From positions 248,001-312,000 of the forward strand of contig JAHLEZ010000015.1 in assembly GCA_020726505.1 (NCBI GenBank): DNA of 64,000 bases, given 5' to 3'. This DNA comes from Leptodontidium sp. MPI-SDFR-AT-0119 (lineage: Eukaryota > Ascomycota > Leotiomycetes > Helotiales > Leptodontidiaceae). The notes below the pieces were generated by a model, which saw only the letters and a list, made by a program, of their open reading frames with translations, did not search any database and was not told where the DNA came from. Below, piece after piece: positions 31,652 to 42,356 of this stretch. A program made the position numbers and the translations under genes. Numbering within the stretch: the first letter of the stretch is position 1; every line of letters begins with the position of its first letter.

Positions 31652-32576
31652 AGGAGTTGGGCAATATTCTGATCCTTGAGATTCTCTGTCTATGGCTGTT
31701 CTTTGCTTGCGTTTTTGCGATAGGACATCTCGATGATAACCTGTTAAACTATATGAAATAGAAGATTGTGCTTGGCGAAATAAGAATCTTCTATCCCAAC
31801 TTGTACCAAGTTTTAACTTTTTACTGTTGTGATATATTTTGAAGCGAAAGTAAGACCTCAACAGCGGTCAGATGTTCACCTGCTTCACTATCTCTAAACA
31901 CAAAGTCATAAAATTGAAGCCGACCTTGAGGATTTAGCCACCGAGAACAAGCAATTTGGGCCCTTGATGACCTGGTGAATCTTGAGGCTTATTGCTTCCA
32001 GGTGAATAGCGTAGCTGGGCTTCTAGACCTAGGTCCACGACTGGGTTTACGCTTTAAGCGAGATGCTGCCTGTCCCTACTTCTTGATTGCAGACTGCCAG
32101 GCTTTCTCCCATCAACAACTCACATGAACAGGAAGCAATCACTCCACACAACCCAAACCAAGTCATCGGTGATCTGCGTCTCTGGCATATCTCGCCATGA
32201 AGACATCTACACTCTGTTCACCGCCAAATTCTTGCTTTGCTTGGGCAACTCAGGAAATCACCAACGAAACCCACAGACTCTGCCAATTCTCCAATCAAGA
32301 AAGGCACTCCATCTTGTTACCATTCATCGGGCTTCACAAGACTTTAACTTTCCCACAGTTCCAGGACCTGTACTTGCTCACCTTAACCTAAAAATACAAT
32401 ACGGTGTCACCTGCATTAAAATTCGAATTCCTAATTTCCCTGGCTTCCTTCTCCTTTGATGCAACAGAACGTCTTTAAAGAATTCCTCCTTCCGATTGAG
32501 ATCACTTCTGGCCCACCTAACCATCCTTCTGTTCTTCCCAACCCGGTTCTTCAAATCACCAGGACTCAATACCGCG
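31652..32576. other. intergenic between BTB copies i and j
   Basis: About 925 bases with no supported gene. Small ORFs near 32124-32459 lie where the leader of copy j should be and have no domain. Confidence 0.4.
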
Positions 32577-33359
32577 ATGCCACCTTCAAAGTTTGTCGAT
32601 CTCAACAGAGAGTAAGTTTCTTCCAAGTGCTCTCCTTCACTTCAGTCTTTAACCTTGTGAACAGGACTTTGGGGACCGAGATCGTCACTATTTACGTCGG
32701 TCCGAAAAGGAAATCTTTCTCAATTCACAAGAAGCTCCTCTGCAGCCGATCCGAATATTTCGACAAGGCCTTCAACGGTGGTTTTAAGGAATCCGATGGC
32801 ACGATGTATCTTCCCGAAGACGACCCAGAAGCCTTCGATGCCCTAGTAGTTTACATATATCAAAACCGATTGCTGAACTTTCCTAGCGAGAGATTCTCTG
32901 CAGATTGCGAGTGTTGCGATTCCGGATATACTCAACAAAATTTTCTATCTAGCAACCAAGTGCTGCATGAATGTCCTTGCCAACAAAATCATGGACACCC
33001 TGCAAAATATCCATTTCAAGTATGGACGTATCCCAAGTTGCTCTGGAATCCAGGAACATTACCAGAATACTTCGGCCGCAAGCAAGATTCGATTTTACTG
33101 TGCTGCCACAGCCTGCTATAAGCTAACATATTGTACTGATGAGGATATGGACGAGTACAAGGAGCTAGCCAGGGCCGAGCCTGACTTTGGCGCAGATTGT
33201 GTTGCTTTCCAGTATCAGCACGGCACTCGCCTCGTCAAGCACAAATCCCAAATGGATCCGAGAAAGCGGTTGGGGAGAAAAGGAATGAGCCAATGTTTCT
33301 TCCACACCCATGCATCAGGCGAGGTTTGCCATCTCGAAACGGAGGCAGCGAAGAAATGA
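32577..33359 (+). pseudogene. BTB/POZ protein, copy j (one frameshift)
   Basis: Exon 1 is 32577-32611 (35 nt, phase 2), then a 53-nt intron (32612-32664). The BTB frame reads 'EIVTIYVGPKRKSFSIHKKL', 'EYFDKAFNGGFKESDG' and 'MYLPEDDPEAFDALVVYIYQ'. At about 32885-32905 the family sequence passes into the +1 frame: 'FYLATKCCMNVLANKIMDTL', 'IRFYCAATACYKL' and 'CFFHTHASGEVCHLE', ending with TGA at 33357-33359. Apart from that shift the copy is complete and close in sequence to copy k. Translation of the first frame alone would end at 33119 with a non-homologous tail. Confidence 0.8.
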
Positions 33360-34536
33360 AGCATCGCTCTCGGTTTCCAGCGATCCGCAGCCGCATAGGA
33401 ACGTGCACCAACTCCCACAAAAAGAAAATCCTAAGTGTTAGTCCCTCTCCACATACTTATTATCTTAGCAAGAACTATAACGATGTCCCTAGACTCATCA
33501 CAATATCAGGACGGGTAGGGGTTGAATTGATGGAGTCTACGGGAATTATCAACGCATGTCCACTTACAAGTCTACTTCCCACATTCTCCACCCCTTGATA
33601 AGCTCTTTCAGCTTCATGGTAGCGGCCACCTCTGAATCGTGTTGTTCGCGGCCTCATGGGTCGAAGCGACGTGGAATCAGCGTCTTCAGTCCTCAGACAT
33701 GGTAACACTTTCAACAAAAGCTTTCCGGAGTAGCATTTAGCTACCCTATCATTCCAATAAAAGTTTCTCGCATCAAACAAATCATTGCATTGCTAAGAGT
33801 GCATTTTTGAGAATTCTATGGAGTGAGCCCCACTTACTGGGATGGGTATTCTGGACGTGCGGATGCCCTTGGTCCAGCTATTTTCTGAGAAACTCGTGAA
33901 TGATTTATGCGGCGCTCTCGTCCAAGTTGATGCTTCATATGACGCTCCCTTAAATGTAGGGCTGGCGTAGGTAGGCAGAAATCTTAGTCCAGAGTTGGAA
34001 GTCTCACATTTTCATTTTCATGACATTAGCTTTGCATTCAGGCTGTTGACCAACACCATTTCCCCAGGGATCGACTTCCCACTTGATTAGCCTGCTGCGT
34101 ATTGAATCTCTCCTACCATTCTAGATTCTATGTCTCCAATAGATATAATCCTATATTTCAGATACAAAAATTCTTATTTAATTAACTGCAAAGAGTCTGT
34201 CGCTCAATGACTAGCTTATTCTCCAGTCAGTGAAGCCTCGCTTAGCTAATCTAAAGCCAAACAACAATCACCTTGATTTTACCTCCCCTTAGTTTCTTCA
34301 CTTTCGCGCATGGTCTCAACAACACCTTCACGATGTAGTCACAATTGCGCGTACCTTCTCTCTTCACCAACTTGTTACACATAGGAACGAGAAGAAAATC
34401 TAGACCGCGCTCACTCTGCCAGTCAGTTCGACCTAGCCTTCGATCCTGCTGCATAACGCCGATTCTATCCACGAATAACTTCAGCTTCGGAGTCTCAATT
34501 TAAAGTACCCCCTCCAGACATCCCCAATCTCTCACA
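33360..34536. other. intergenic between BTB copies j and k
   Basis: About 1.2 kb, AT-rich in its centre (34100-34200). I see no BTB remnant and no other supported gene. Confidence 0.4.
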
Positions 34537-35350
34537 ATGGCGTCAGCAAAGATCTTTCAGCTCAGTGCAGAGTGAGTCTACTTGATATTCCGATATTCGG
34601 TCTCGACATTCTGCTAATTAACAACCCAATAGTGCCCTTGGAAGTGAGATCGTAACCATCCACGTCGGTCCGAAGCAGAAAAACTTTACAGTCCACAAGA
34701 AGCTACTATGCGATCGCTCGGAATTCTTCTCCAAGGCTTTCAATGGCGAGTTCAAGGAGGCGACCGATGGCGTCATGTATCTCCCTGAAGATGATGCCGA
34801 TGCATTCGATTCGATGATCGTTTACATCTATCAGAATCTATTGCCTGTGTTTCCAAATCTTGAATGCGATGAGTACCTTGAAACAATCCTCTATCCACTT
34901 TTCGCGCTTGCAGAGAAACTTTGTTTAAACGAACTTGCCAATCGAGTGATGGATTTAATTCAAGATACCGGTCTAAATTCTAGTCTTGTTCCAGGAAACG
35001 AACCAGGAGGTGGAAACTACATGATCTATACCCTTACACCTGTGGGCAGCAAGCTCCGTGTCTATAGCGTCCTGATGCAGGTTTATATTCAGCACGCTTC
35101 AACCACCGAGACAGTCGAGGAAGCAGACGCTGAAATGGGAAAAGAATTAGCAGAACTTGCCCGCCACCACCCCGACTTCGCCACAGACTATATTAAACTT
35201 ATGTGGAAATATCGAGCGAGATTCCAAAAAGTGAACCCTCCTGCGGATGCACAAGTCCGCAACAGCGAGAAGGGGTTTGGCCGCTGCTTCTTCCATACGC
35301 ACCACAAGGATGAGGTCTGTCATCTTGATACAGATGCTACAGACAAGTGA
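34537..35350 (+). CDS. BTB/POZ protein, copy k (intact)
   Basis: Exon 1 is 34537-34571 (35 nt, phase 2), then a 61-nt intron (34572-34632, CTAAT branch, AATAG); exon 2 is 34633-35350, giving 250 aa. BTB: 'EIVTIHVGPKQKNFTVHKKL', 'EFFSKAFNGEFKEATDG', 'MYLPEDDADAFDSMIVYIYQ' and 'FALAEKLCLNELANRVMDLI'. The middle region has 'SKLRVYSVLMQVYI' and 'DFATDYIKLMWKYR'. The C-terminal motif is 'CFFHTHHKDEVCHLD' (C-x2-H-x-H-x5-C-H). It is the reference copy for the array and the last one on the right. Copy j is its nearest relative by eye. Confidence 0.9.
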
Positions 35351-36343
35351 AAGGCTTGCTCTCGGAGGTTTACTTCAAGCGGACGGTGGTTGTACGCAGC
35401 TGCGCAGAACTGAGTTGATGTGAGTAGCAATGTCAAATCTCCTGTGAAATGGCATCAGGCTGACAGTGAGGACTATAGCAGGGGGGCACATATTCGGGGA
35501 ATGGAGAGGTATGGGAATTCTACGGAATCCGTTGTGCTTATATCAACTCGAGCTTGTCAAATCTGGTGGGGGTGGTTTTGTGGCTGGATCTGGTGATATG
35601 GCAGCGGTAGCTACATCAACGGTGCCAGGACCAATCAATCTCATACGAACTTTCATTCAGACCAGCAACGGGAGAGTTCTTCGATGGAGAAAGTCTGGGG
35701 AATATTTCTAGATCTCTAACTTATATCAAGTATTCCAAAATCCTTGCTCCCTCGCAACCTCGCCACTATGTGAAAATTATGCCTCGTATCTCCTCTGCAT
35801 GCCAATAATCAAATCTGGATGTACAAAAGAAATAGTAGGACTCTAATTCCCAAGAACTTTGGTTGTTGAATAGGCAGACTTGTTTCTCGCAGGCTATTGT
35901 GATTCTGAACATCGTGCATATGGGGGCGTACTTTTGAAATGAGTCTCCACGATCGATCCTAGACTAGATTTACTTTCGGACTCGATGTTAAAGTATTGGT
36001 GGCTTTTTCTTCTCGTTTAAAGTTACTGTGACAAGGCGGTCTGGCAGTTGGGATAAGCGGTGTTGTTGAGCTCCGGTGCTGGGGAATGCCGGTGGAAGTG
36101 ACTAAGATAATGGATCATGGGATTTCCGTTCACTGCTCTAGAACAACAGATATACGAGAAGAGTTTTATTTTATTCGATTTCTGGCGGCAATGAGGACTA
36201 TCTCAACCTAGCAACATAAACTTTTGCAAGAGCAAACAAATCTCATGAACAGCAAGCCACCAGTGAGAATCCAAGGAAGACACGAGAGCTCCGAAGACTC
36301 CTCATCCCCTTTCCAAGATTTTACAAGCGATGCCGAGAGTAAC
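35351..36343. other. intergenic right of the BTB array
   Basis: About 1 kb. An 81-codon ORF (35466-35711) has no domain. The end nearest 36343 is the 3' flank of the secreted-protein gene. Confidence 0.4.
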
Positions 36344-37184
36344 TCAGCAGCGGTCTTTGTGAACTGGAACGTTCCAGTTTCCATTGTCCCAAGCTTGTCC
36401 TCCAACCTCCTTGTCCGAAAACATGTTCTTCTGGTACTTGCAACGATTGTAGATGGCGGCAGCGTAATCTCCAATCTGAGCGCATGGGTGGCCAGCATTG
36501 TAGTTGTTCTGGAGAGTCAACAATTAGCAGGTTGTTCGAATGGAATGAGAGTGAGTGAAGAGACATACGTTGTTGCAGAAGTAGATACCGCTATCCCACG
36601 AACAAGAGACCCGAGCACAGCTGTGAGCGTTGACCCAACATGACCTATGAGCAAGGGAGTTAGAAGCGAGTTCAATTTATGTTTCTCAAACCCGTTTACT
36701 TCAAGTGAAGGTGGAACTTACATGTATCCCTGGCGGAGGTAGTTGATACCTGTGGAGATGGCTCCACCATTCGCACGGTTCCAGGTCTGGCCAAGGACTG
36801 GGATGCAGTTGACATCGGTCATATAAGCCTAGTTAAAAGTCAGATTCTTCTTTATTAAAAGAGCTTGCAGAGGTCGCTCACCGTATCGCGGGTTTGGAGA
36901 TCAGAGGTAGCGCTGACAGCCAAGTCAGAAAGCTTGAAGGCATTGTCCTCAGCATCGAGTTGAGCGAAAATCTCCTCGACGGTGCCGGTATGGTTGATAG
37001 AGACGCCATTGATGTTTCCAGTGATGAGGAGAGGGACGATATTGTAGTGTTCAGGAATGTGGGAGCCGCGCTCAGTGAGGTGAGCGCCTTGAAGGGAAGG
37101 AGCGGCGATGGATATCTCGACGTTGAGGAGGAGAACGGCGGGCGCAAGCATCGCGAGCTTGGGGATGAAGGTAGAGAACTTCAT
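36344..37184 (-). CDS. small secreted Cys-rich protein (effector candidate, Hce2-like pattern)
   Basis: Four exons on the minus strand (37184..36882, 36828..36722, 36644..36569, 36508..36344) total 651 nt and 216 aa, with introns of 53, 77 and 60 nt. The start at 37184 gives a signal peptide of about 25 residues ('KLAMLAPAVLLLNVEISIAA'). A variable first half has an N-glycosylation site 'NHTG'. The second half is conserved-looking and Cys-rich: 'NCIPVLGQTWNRANGGAIST', 'GYMSCWVNAHSCARVSCSWD', 'GIYFCNNN' and 'NAGHPCAQIGDYAAAIYNRC', ending in 'PVHKDRC'. The 'CARVSCSWxxxIYFCN' block resembles Ecp2/Hce2-type secreted fungal proteins, but I hold that assignment loosely. It is probably secreted and disulfide-bonded. 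Confidence 0.8.
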
Positions 37185-38101
37185 TTTGCATGTGCTGGAA
37201 TCTTTTGTGATTGCAGGAGAAGAGAAGAGCAAGTCTTGTTGGAGTATTGCGGGCTCTTGATATTTGTAAGTTGACAAAGACGTAGGATTGATCCGAAAGG
37301 AATCGGGCGAAGGAGGAGGGAAAGAGACGAAAATAAAACGGTATTTATAAGCATAGGAGTTTTCACTTTCGGATATGACGCTAAGAATTTGATACACTTA
37401 GCGATATCGGTAAAAATTCTGTTCTGTAGGTTGAGCTTGCGTTCTTCTAGAATCGGGTAGTCGACTCATTCACAGCTTTAGAATCCAGAGAAGCTGAAAG
37501 GCTAGATAAGCCCATTCTGGGTTAGAAAATCTGCAACTCCCTCGGGCAAATACAACAGTAAAGAAAGCACTTGACCTTGCAAGAGAAGAACAACTAAGGG
37601 TAACTCCACGAGCGTCTACTTTGTCCTCGCCGTTCTTTCAAAAGAGGAAGCTCGGCACGCTGCATGTCTTAGATCATGGACCTATTTGTGATGTAACTCT
37701 AGGGTAACAAGAGCTGATCGCTGGAAGAACTTCAAGGGAAATGTACAAGAGAACTAGAGAAAAGAAGAGAGCACATGCAACAACCCTTCCTCTTGAAGAA
37801 GGAGGGGTCGTGCTACAGGGTAACAACGGAAGCATTTGGCTGCAAGTCAACACAACACTCAAGCAAGGCACATAGCATGGGACAAAGATACAAAGAATGA
37901 CCGCAGTCTTCATTTTATCTAATAGCATCCATCAATTCTCAAGTCGTAGTTCATGTGATGTCCACTCCACGCGGTCATCATGTACAAATCCACCCTGCCC
38001 AGTTCAAATGCGAGGAATTGATCGAAACGCCACGCATCGCAGCACAAAAGACAATCCAAGTACTAATACAAGACCATGTGCTAAAGCAACTTCCTATGAA
38101 C
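37185..38101. other. intergenic, no gene supported
   Basis: About 900 bases hold the promoter of the secreted-protein gene and the 3' flank of the acidic-protein gene's neighbour region. A hydrophobic ORF at 37674-37928 on the minus strand lacks support. Confidence 0.4.
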
Positions 38102-39944
38102 TCAATCCTTGGAATCCTTGGGAGACCAGACCGCAGTGTACGAGACAGGTGTGACAGATCTTGGAGTGCGGGATTGGCGGCTGATAGAGCGTTGAGGTGT
38201 TCTTGGCTCGGGAGAGGTGGCTTGTGTATCTGCAGTACCGTTGACAGTGTTGGTAATGGATGCTTGACTCGCGTTGTCATTCTCCATTGCAATATCTCCG
38301 TTAGCATCCTCCTCCTCGTCTTCGTTGTTCTCCTCGCCTTCATCCTCCAATTCATCTTCGCCCATCTCCTCCTCGGTGTAGCCCTCCTCTTCGGGCCAGG
38401 GAACTTCCTCCTCGTCGTCGGAATCGGCGGATCCAATCGAGATAGAGTCATCGGAATGGGGTCTGGAAAATACTCTAACCTCCTTGACACCAGTAGTCGT
38501 GAAGGGCTGAGAAGATGATGCACCAGGGGTGGAGGGGACGGTAGAGGCGGCGGTTCTAGTAGGGGTGGCAGGAGAAGCAGAACCTTCGCGGGAAGGTGGC
38601 TCATAGCCTGGGAAGGGATCGGGGTAGAGAACCGCGAGTTCCTTAAGGTCGATACCGAGGTTCAGAGCAACCTATTAAGTTATTAGTATGTATGATTTTC
38701 TATCTCTCTCGATCAGAACGGGGAATCTAATCTCAGATCACGAATTGAGGAACCAGGGGGGGGGGGGGGGGGGGGGAACGTACCATAACGCGATAGTTCC
38801 AGTCATGCTCATCGATGATCTCCTTGTTGAGAAGGTACTGGTTCCAAGCTCTGGCCTCAGGAAAGTCATCCTCTTTGGGTGGTGGGGGTTCGACGCCATC
38901 AGGTAGTTGAGGATCCTCTTCAACCACGAAGATCTCTAGTCCATCGTAATCATCGTCATGGTGTGACTTTCCGACGACTGCTGGTGCTTCTGCTTCCGCA
39001 GGTGCAACTGTCTCTGATGGTGGTGGTGTGTTTTTCTCTGCATCTCGTCCTTGGTCGTCGCCATTTTCTTCATCACTGGACAGCTCATCCTCATCATCTG
39101 GCTCGTTCATGATTGCCTCGTACTTGGCCTTGTCTGGTTTGTTGAGAGATCCATCCCAGCTCTTCTTATACCACATCTGGGTCCACTCCGCAAATGGCAG
39201 AGGTTGGAAGACATTGGAGCCCGAGCTTTCATATCCATCGTGCTCATCAGTAATAGCTGTTGCGAGAATTAGAACTGTTTTATTGGTCACACGAAGGGCC
39301 CTTGGGGTTTGGCAGAATTGCGGACATTCGCCTTAAATATGCTAGGGAACTGGAAGCGGGAGGGGAGACTTACCACCGGACTTCTTCATGTTGATATGGA
39401 AACTTGCCATCTTCACCCGCAACTTTGACCGCAATCCAGCCTGGTCTTCTTGGCTGAGCGATGGGTGGGTGTAGCCAAGGTACCGAGCAAGTTCGTTGAA
39501 TTGAGCCTTATGGGAGGTAACCTTGTATGTTCTGTGCATTCTCATCCATCGTACAATTATCTTGATCTCTCGAATGTTGAATATGAAGCATCTGGCCGCA
39601 AGTCTGGCTTTAACGTCGTTCAAGCTTGGAGGAACTACAGCACCTTTGCCATCATCTGAGCTGATGGAGATGTGGTCGGGAGATGGTTTATCGCTGGCAG
39701 GCTTAGCACCCTCTTCGTTGTCGTTGGCATCCTCTTGTGAGTCTGCAATTTCGAGGTCGGGGGATTCTGCAGGTGCGCTAGTAAATGGGGCAACCTCGGC
39801 CTCTCCAAAGGAGATTCCAAGGGGATTTTGTCCGTTCTCATCGGAGTCCTGAGACGCGACACTTGCAACTCGCTGGCGCTTTGAAGAATATGTTTCGCCC
39901 TCAACGTCTGAGGGACGCTTCATGGTTTCGTTGGCAGCCCACAT
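38102..39944 (-). CDS. acidic, mostly disordered protein of unknown function
   Basis: Three exons (39944..39374, 39256..38784, 38671..38102) total 1614 nt and 537 aa, with introns of 117 and 112 nt. The start chosen is the first ATG in frame after an open 5' stretch; an ATG seven codons further in ('MKRPSDVEG') is equally possible. Residues 1-100 carry a basic patch 'SSKRQRVA' (possible nuclear signal). A short folded-looking helical block includes 'IREIKIIVRWMRMHRTYKV' and 'FNELARYLGYTHPSLSQED'. The remainder is Asp/Glu/Ser/Pro-rich, with 'WTQMWYKKSWDGSLNKPDK' in the middle and many phosphorylatable Ser near 'HSDDSISIGSADSDDEEE'. I do not recognise the family. It is probably nuclear. Confidence 0.7.
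38756..38776 (+). repeat. 21-bp poly-G homopolymer inside an intron
   Basis: Twenty-one G in a row on + (poly-C in the transcript) begin 7 nt after the 5' splice site of the second intron of the acidic-protein gene (GTACGTT, then C run). Confidence 0.95.
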
Positions 39945-40764
39945 ACTTATGTGATTTGCAGGATGTTGGATTGCGTTGATGTTCGAGAGCAAAAACGGTT
40001 GGGGGAACTCGAAGGTGCCGTGTTGTGCGTTGTAGAGGAGGAACGAGGCTAGTGCATCGAAGACCACTAGCGCAAAATGTTGTGAGAGTCATCTTGAATG
40101 AATATTCTGTTCACCTTTGGCAGACAAGATTGTTAGTGCACGTGCGGGCAAGTGAATATGGGTATTGTTCAATATCAACACGGTCCCCACTTTTCGCTGA
40201 CTTAAGCGAAAACACCATCTCGCAGCTAAACAAACCAAACCAGCCGACTGTTCTGAATGAATCAATCCGCTTTTTACAGTTACCTTTGGATTCACTACAG
40301 TGGACTGACTGTTCCACAATCGAGACCTGGGGAGCTGGCCGGAGAAAAATGTACTTGATGTACCAGTAAAGCAAAGTTTGCTTTGCAAGGTTGCAGCAGA
40401 CCAGGACTCGGTGTTATCAAAGTGCCCAGAAGTAAGGGGGCGAAGAAAATGAGGAGGCAACAGAGACCGCAATTCTTCAAGTCAAAATTCAGATACACCA
40501 AATTCCAAAAACCTGACGGAGGACAAGATCATCACAAAATATCGCGAAGAACATGAACAACTTAGCCGATTTTGTCCCATCATGCTCCTAAAGACTCTAA
40601 AGGTTGCAATACTTCCAAGTGGTGTAGACACCAACGATGGCCTCAAGATTAACCCTTTCACGTTCATACAGCTATAAAACATATTTACAGTAATCCTACA
40701 ACGCCAACCATGCCATCATATCATCTCATCTATAAACCCCCACCCCGGTGTATATATCCACCAT
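39945..40764. other. intergenic between acidic-protein gene and ATP11
   Basis: About 820 bases hold the upstream region of the acidic-protein gene (whose frame stays open to about 40092 without an ATG, so an upstream exon is possible) and the 3' flank of ATP11. No other gene is seen. Confidence 0.4.
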
Positions 40765-41745
40765 CTAAATGATCTTCTCTGCCTCCTCTACCAGTTCCTC
40801 AACTTTGAAAGCTGGATCCCCCTTCCCAAACAATTCCAACAGTCTCCTCCTCTCGCTCTTCTCTCCGACAACCCCATAGAACTTCTGCAGACACATAACT
40901 AACCACTTCGCCTCATCTACACTCACACCCTTCCCTTCTACAACCTGGCCTTGGAGCAGCACCACGCCTTTATCTTCTGCCAGCTCCAAATGATGTGTGA
41001 TGGTCGTATGAGGCTCACTGTATTCGCCCCTCAATTTGTATTCCGCCAGGTGCGTAAACAGTACTGTAACAGTATTCTCCGCGGGAAACGTCCATTGCAG
41101 GAAGTGGATTTCGGCGCCTTGTCCTTCTTTGGGGAGGGGTAGGATGAAGTGTGGGTGTTTCTTTGCTGTTGCCTGAAGGACATTATATACATCTAGCGGG
41201 ATCACGGCGCATAATGATTGAGGATCATTGACGTGTCGCAGGCGCCAGATTGCCTCCAGCTCTTTCTGTGGAAGAGCACGAGTCTTCTCGATATCGAGGT
41301 AGGAGGAGAGGGTTTTGATGCCAGGCGAAGAAGGCGGGAACTTCTCGGTGGGTATTTGAGGTGCAGGAGGAGCTGGTGGGAAGGGTGAGGAGGATAAAGT
41401 CGGCTCCGCGGCGGGTATAGGATCAAGGGGGATGGGTATCGATGCATTCTTTTTGAGATGCTGGATCTTGTCTTTGTACACTTCTTTCAACTCATTGATA
41501 TCCCGCAAACCCTCTCTGATAAGAGCAACTCATTAATAATGCATTCCGAGAGATTTGGGACGGGGTACTTACTCTTGCGCTTTCTTTGCAAGCTTCTCCT
41601 TGTATTTCTCGATCACTCGGTCAGATTGTTGGGTGGCCAAGAACCGTACATCGTGGACTTGCGCCCACCTTCGTTGGGTAGCCCGCAGATATGGAGCTGC
41701 ACCAGATACAACATGGCGTAATGCAGGTGTTCGGAAGCTTGCCAT
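40765..41745 (-). CDS. ATP11: mitochondrial F1-ATPase assembly chaperone ATP11
   Basis: Exon 1 is 41745..41573 and exon 2 is 41515..40765, with a 57-nt intron (41516-41572); 307 aa. The N-terminus is basic and Ser/Thr-rich with few acids ('RTPALRHVVSG'), fitting a mitochondrial presequence. A coiled helical part 'RVIEKYKEKLAKKAQ' leads across the splice to 'EGLRDINELKEVYKDKI'. The conserved domain has 'LSSYLDIEKTRALPQKELEA', 'IWRLRHVNDPQSLCAVIP', 'HFILPLPKEGQGAEIHFLQW' and 'HTTITHHLELAEDKGVVLLQ'. ATP11 binds the F1 beta subunit and prevents its aggregation before alpha3beta3 assembly. It is divergent from the transporter at 42357. Confidence 0.93.
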
Positions 41746-42356
41746 TGTGATTGATAGTGACGATGTCGCGTGGAGGCCCGATGTCTTGGTTGAGGTTATT
41801 CGAGGTTTCCACTCTTGAGCGGCCGCATCTGGGGATTAAAGATTATCCGGCTTGGCATTCGCCTCTTTTTCTTAGCGACATCCCCAGATCGTGTCAACAT
41901 TGCAAGAATCCAAATCATGTCTTGACGAGTTCCCATTTCTTCTGACTCATTTCATAGATGACAGAGAATCTGGGCAGTCTGGATTGCATGTAGCCTTCCC
42001 CAAAGGTCCTCACGGGTCTTTCTTCGGCCCGATGTTTACCCACAGTCCACTCCAGGAGTGGGCATAGCCTCTTGGAAGATGAAAAGCAGCATTCGTGCTA
42101 GAATGCAGTTATTGCGTTCACATCCACTTAATTCAATTCGTCATATACACCAAGATGATGGCAAGATAAGAAATTGAAGATTTGATATGGAGATAAAGTG
42201 AGAAAGTGATATATAAAGTGATGAATCCCAAATGAGTGTTGTTGGTTGTTCGTACCATCAGCAAATACCTTTCTCGCATATCTTTGTTCTTAAGTCCAAG
42301 AAACTCTGTAACAAGAAGCGGTCCCCGATTCTAAAGGATTTTGAAGTTTCGGCGGC
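41746..42356. promoter_or_regulatory. divergent promoter region (ATP11 / UNC93-like)
   Basis: 611 bases lie between two outward-facing genes. No clear motif is identified. Confidence 0.45.

Noticed and set aside
35466..35711. Possible twelfth BTB relic on either strand
   Set aside because: A faint resemblance to a GPG turn only; no other BTB block nearby.
37978..38604. Pro/Arg-rich 208-codon minus-strand ORF
   Set aside because: Alternate frame of the acidic-protein gene's last exon.
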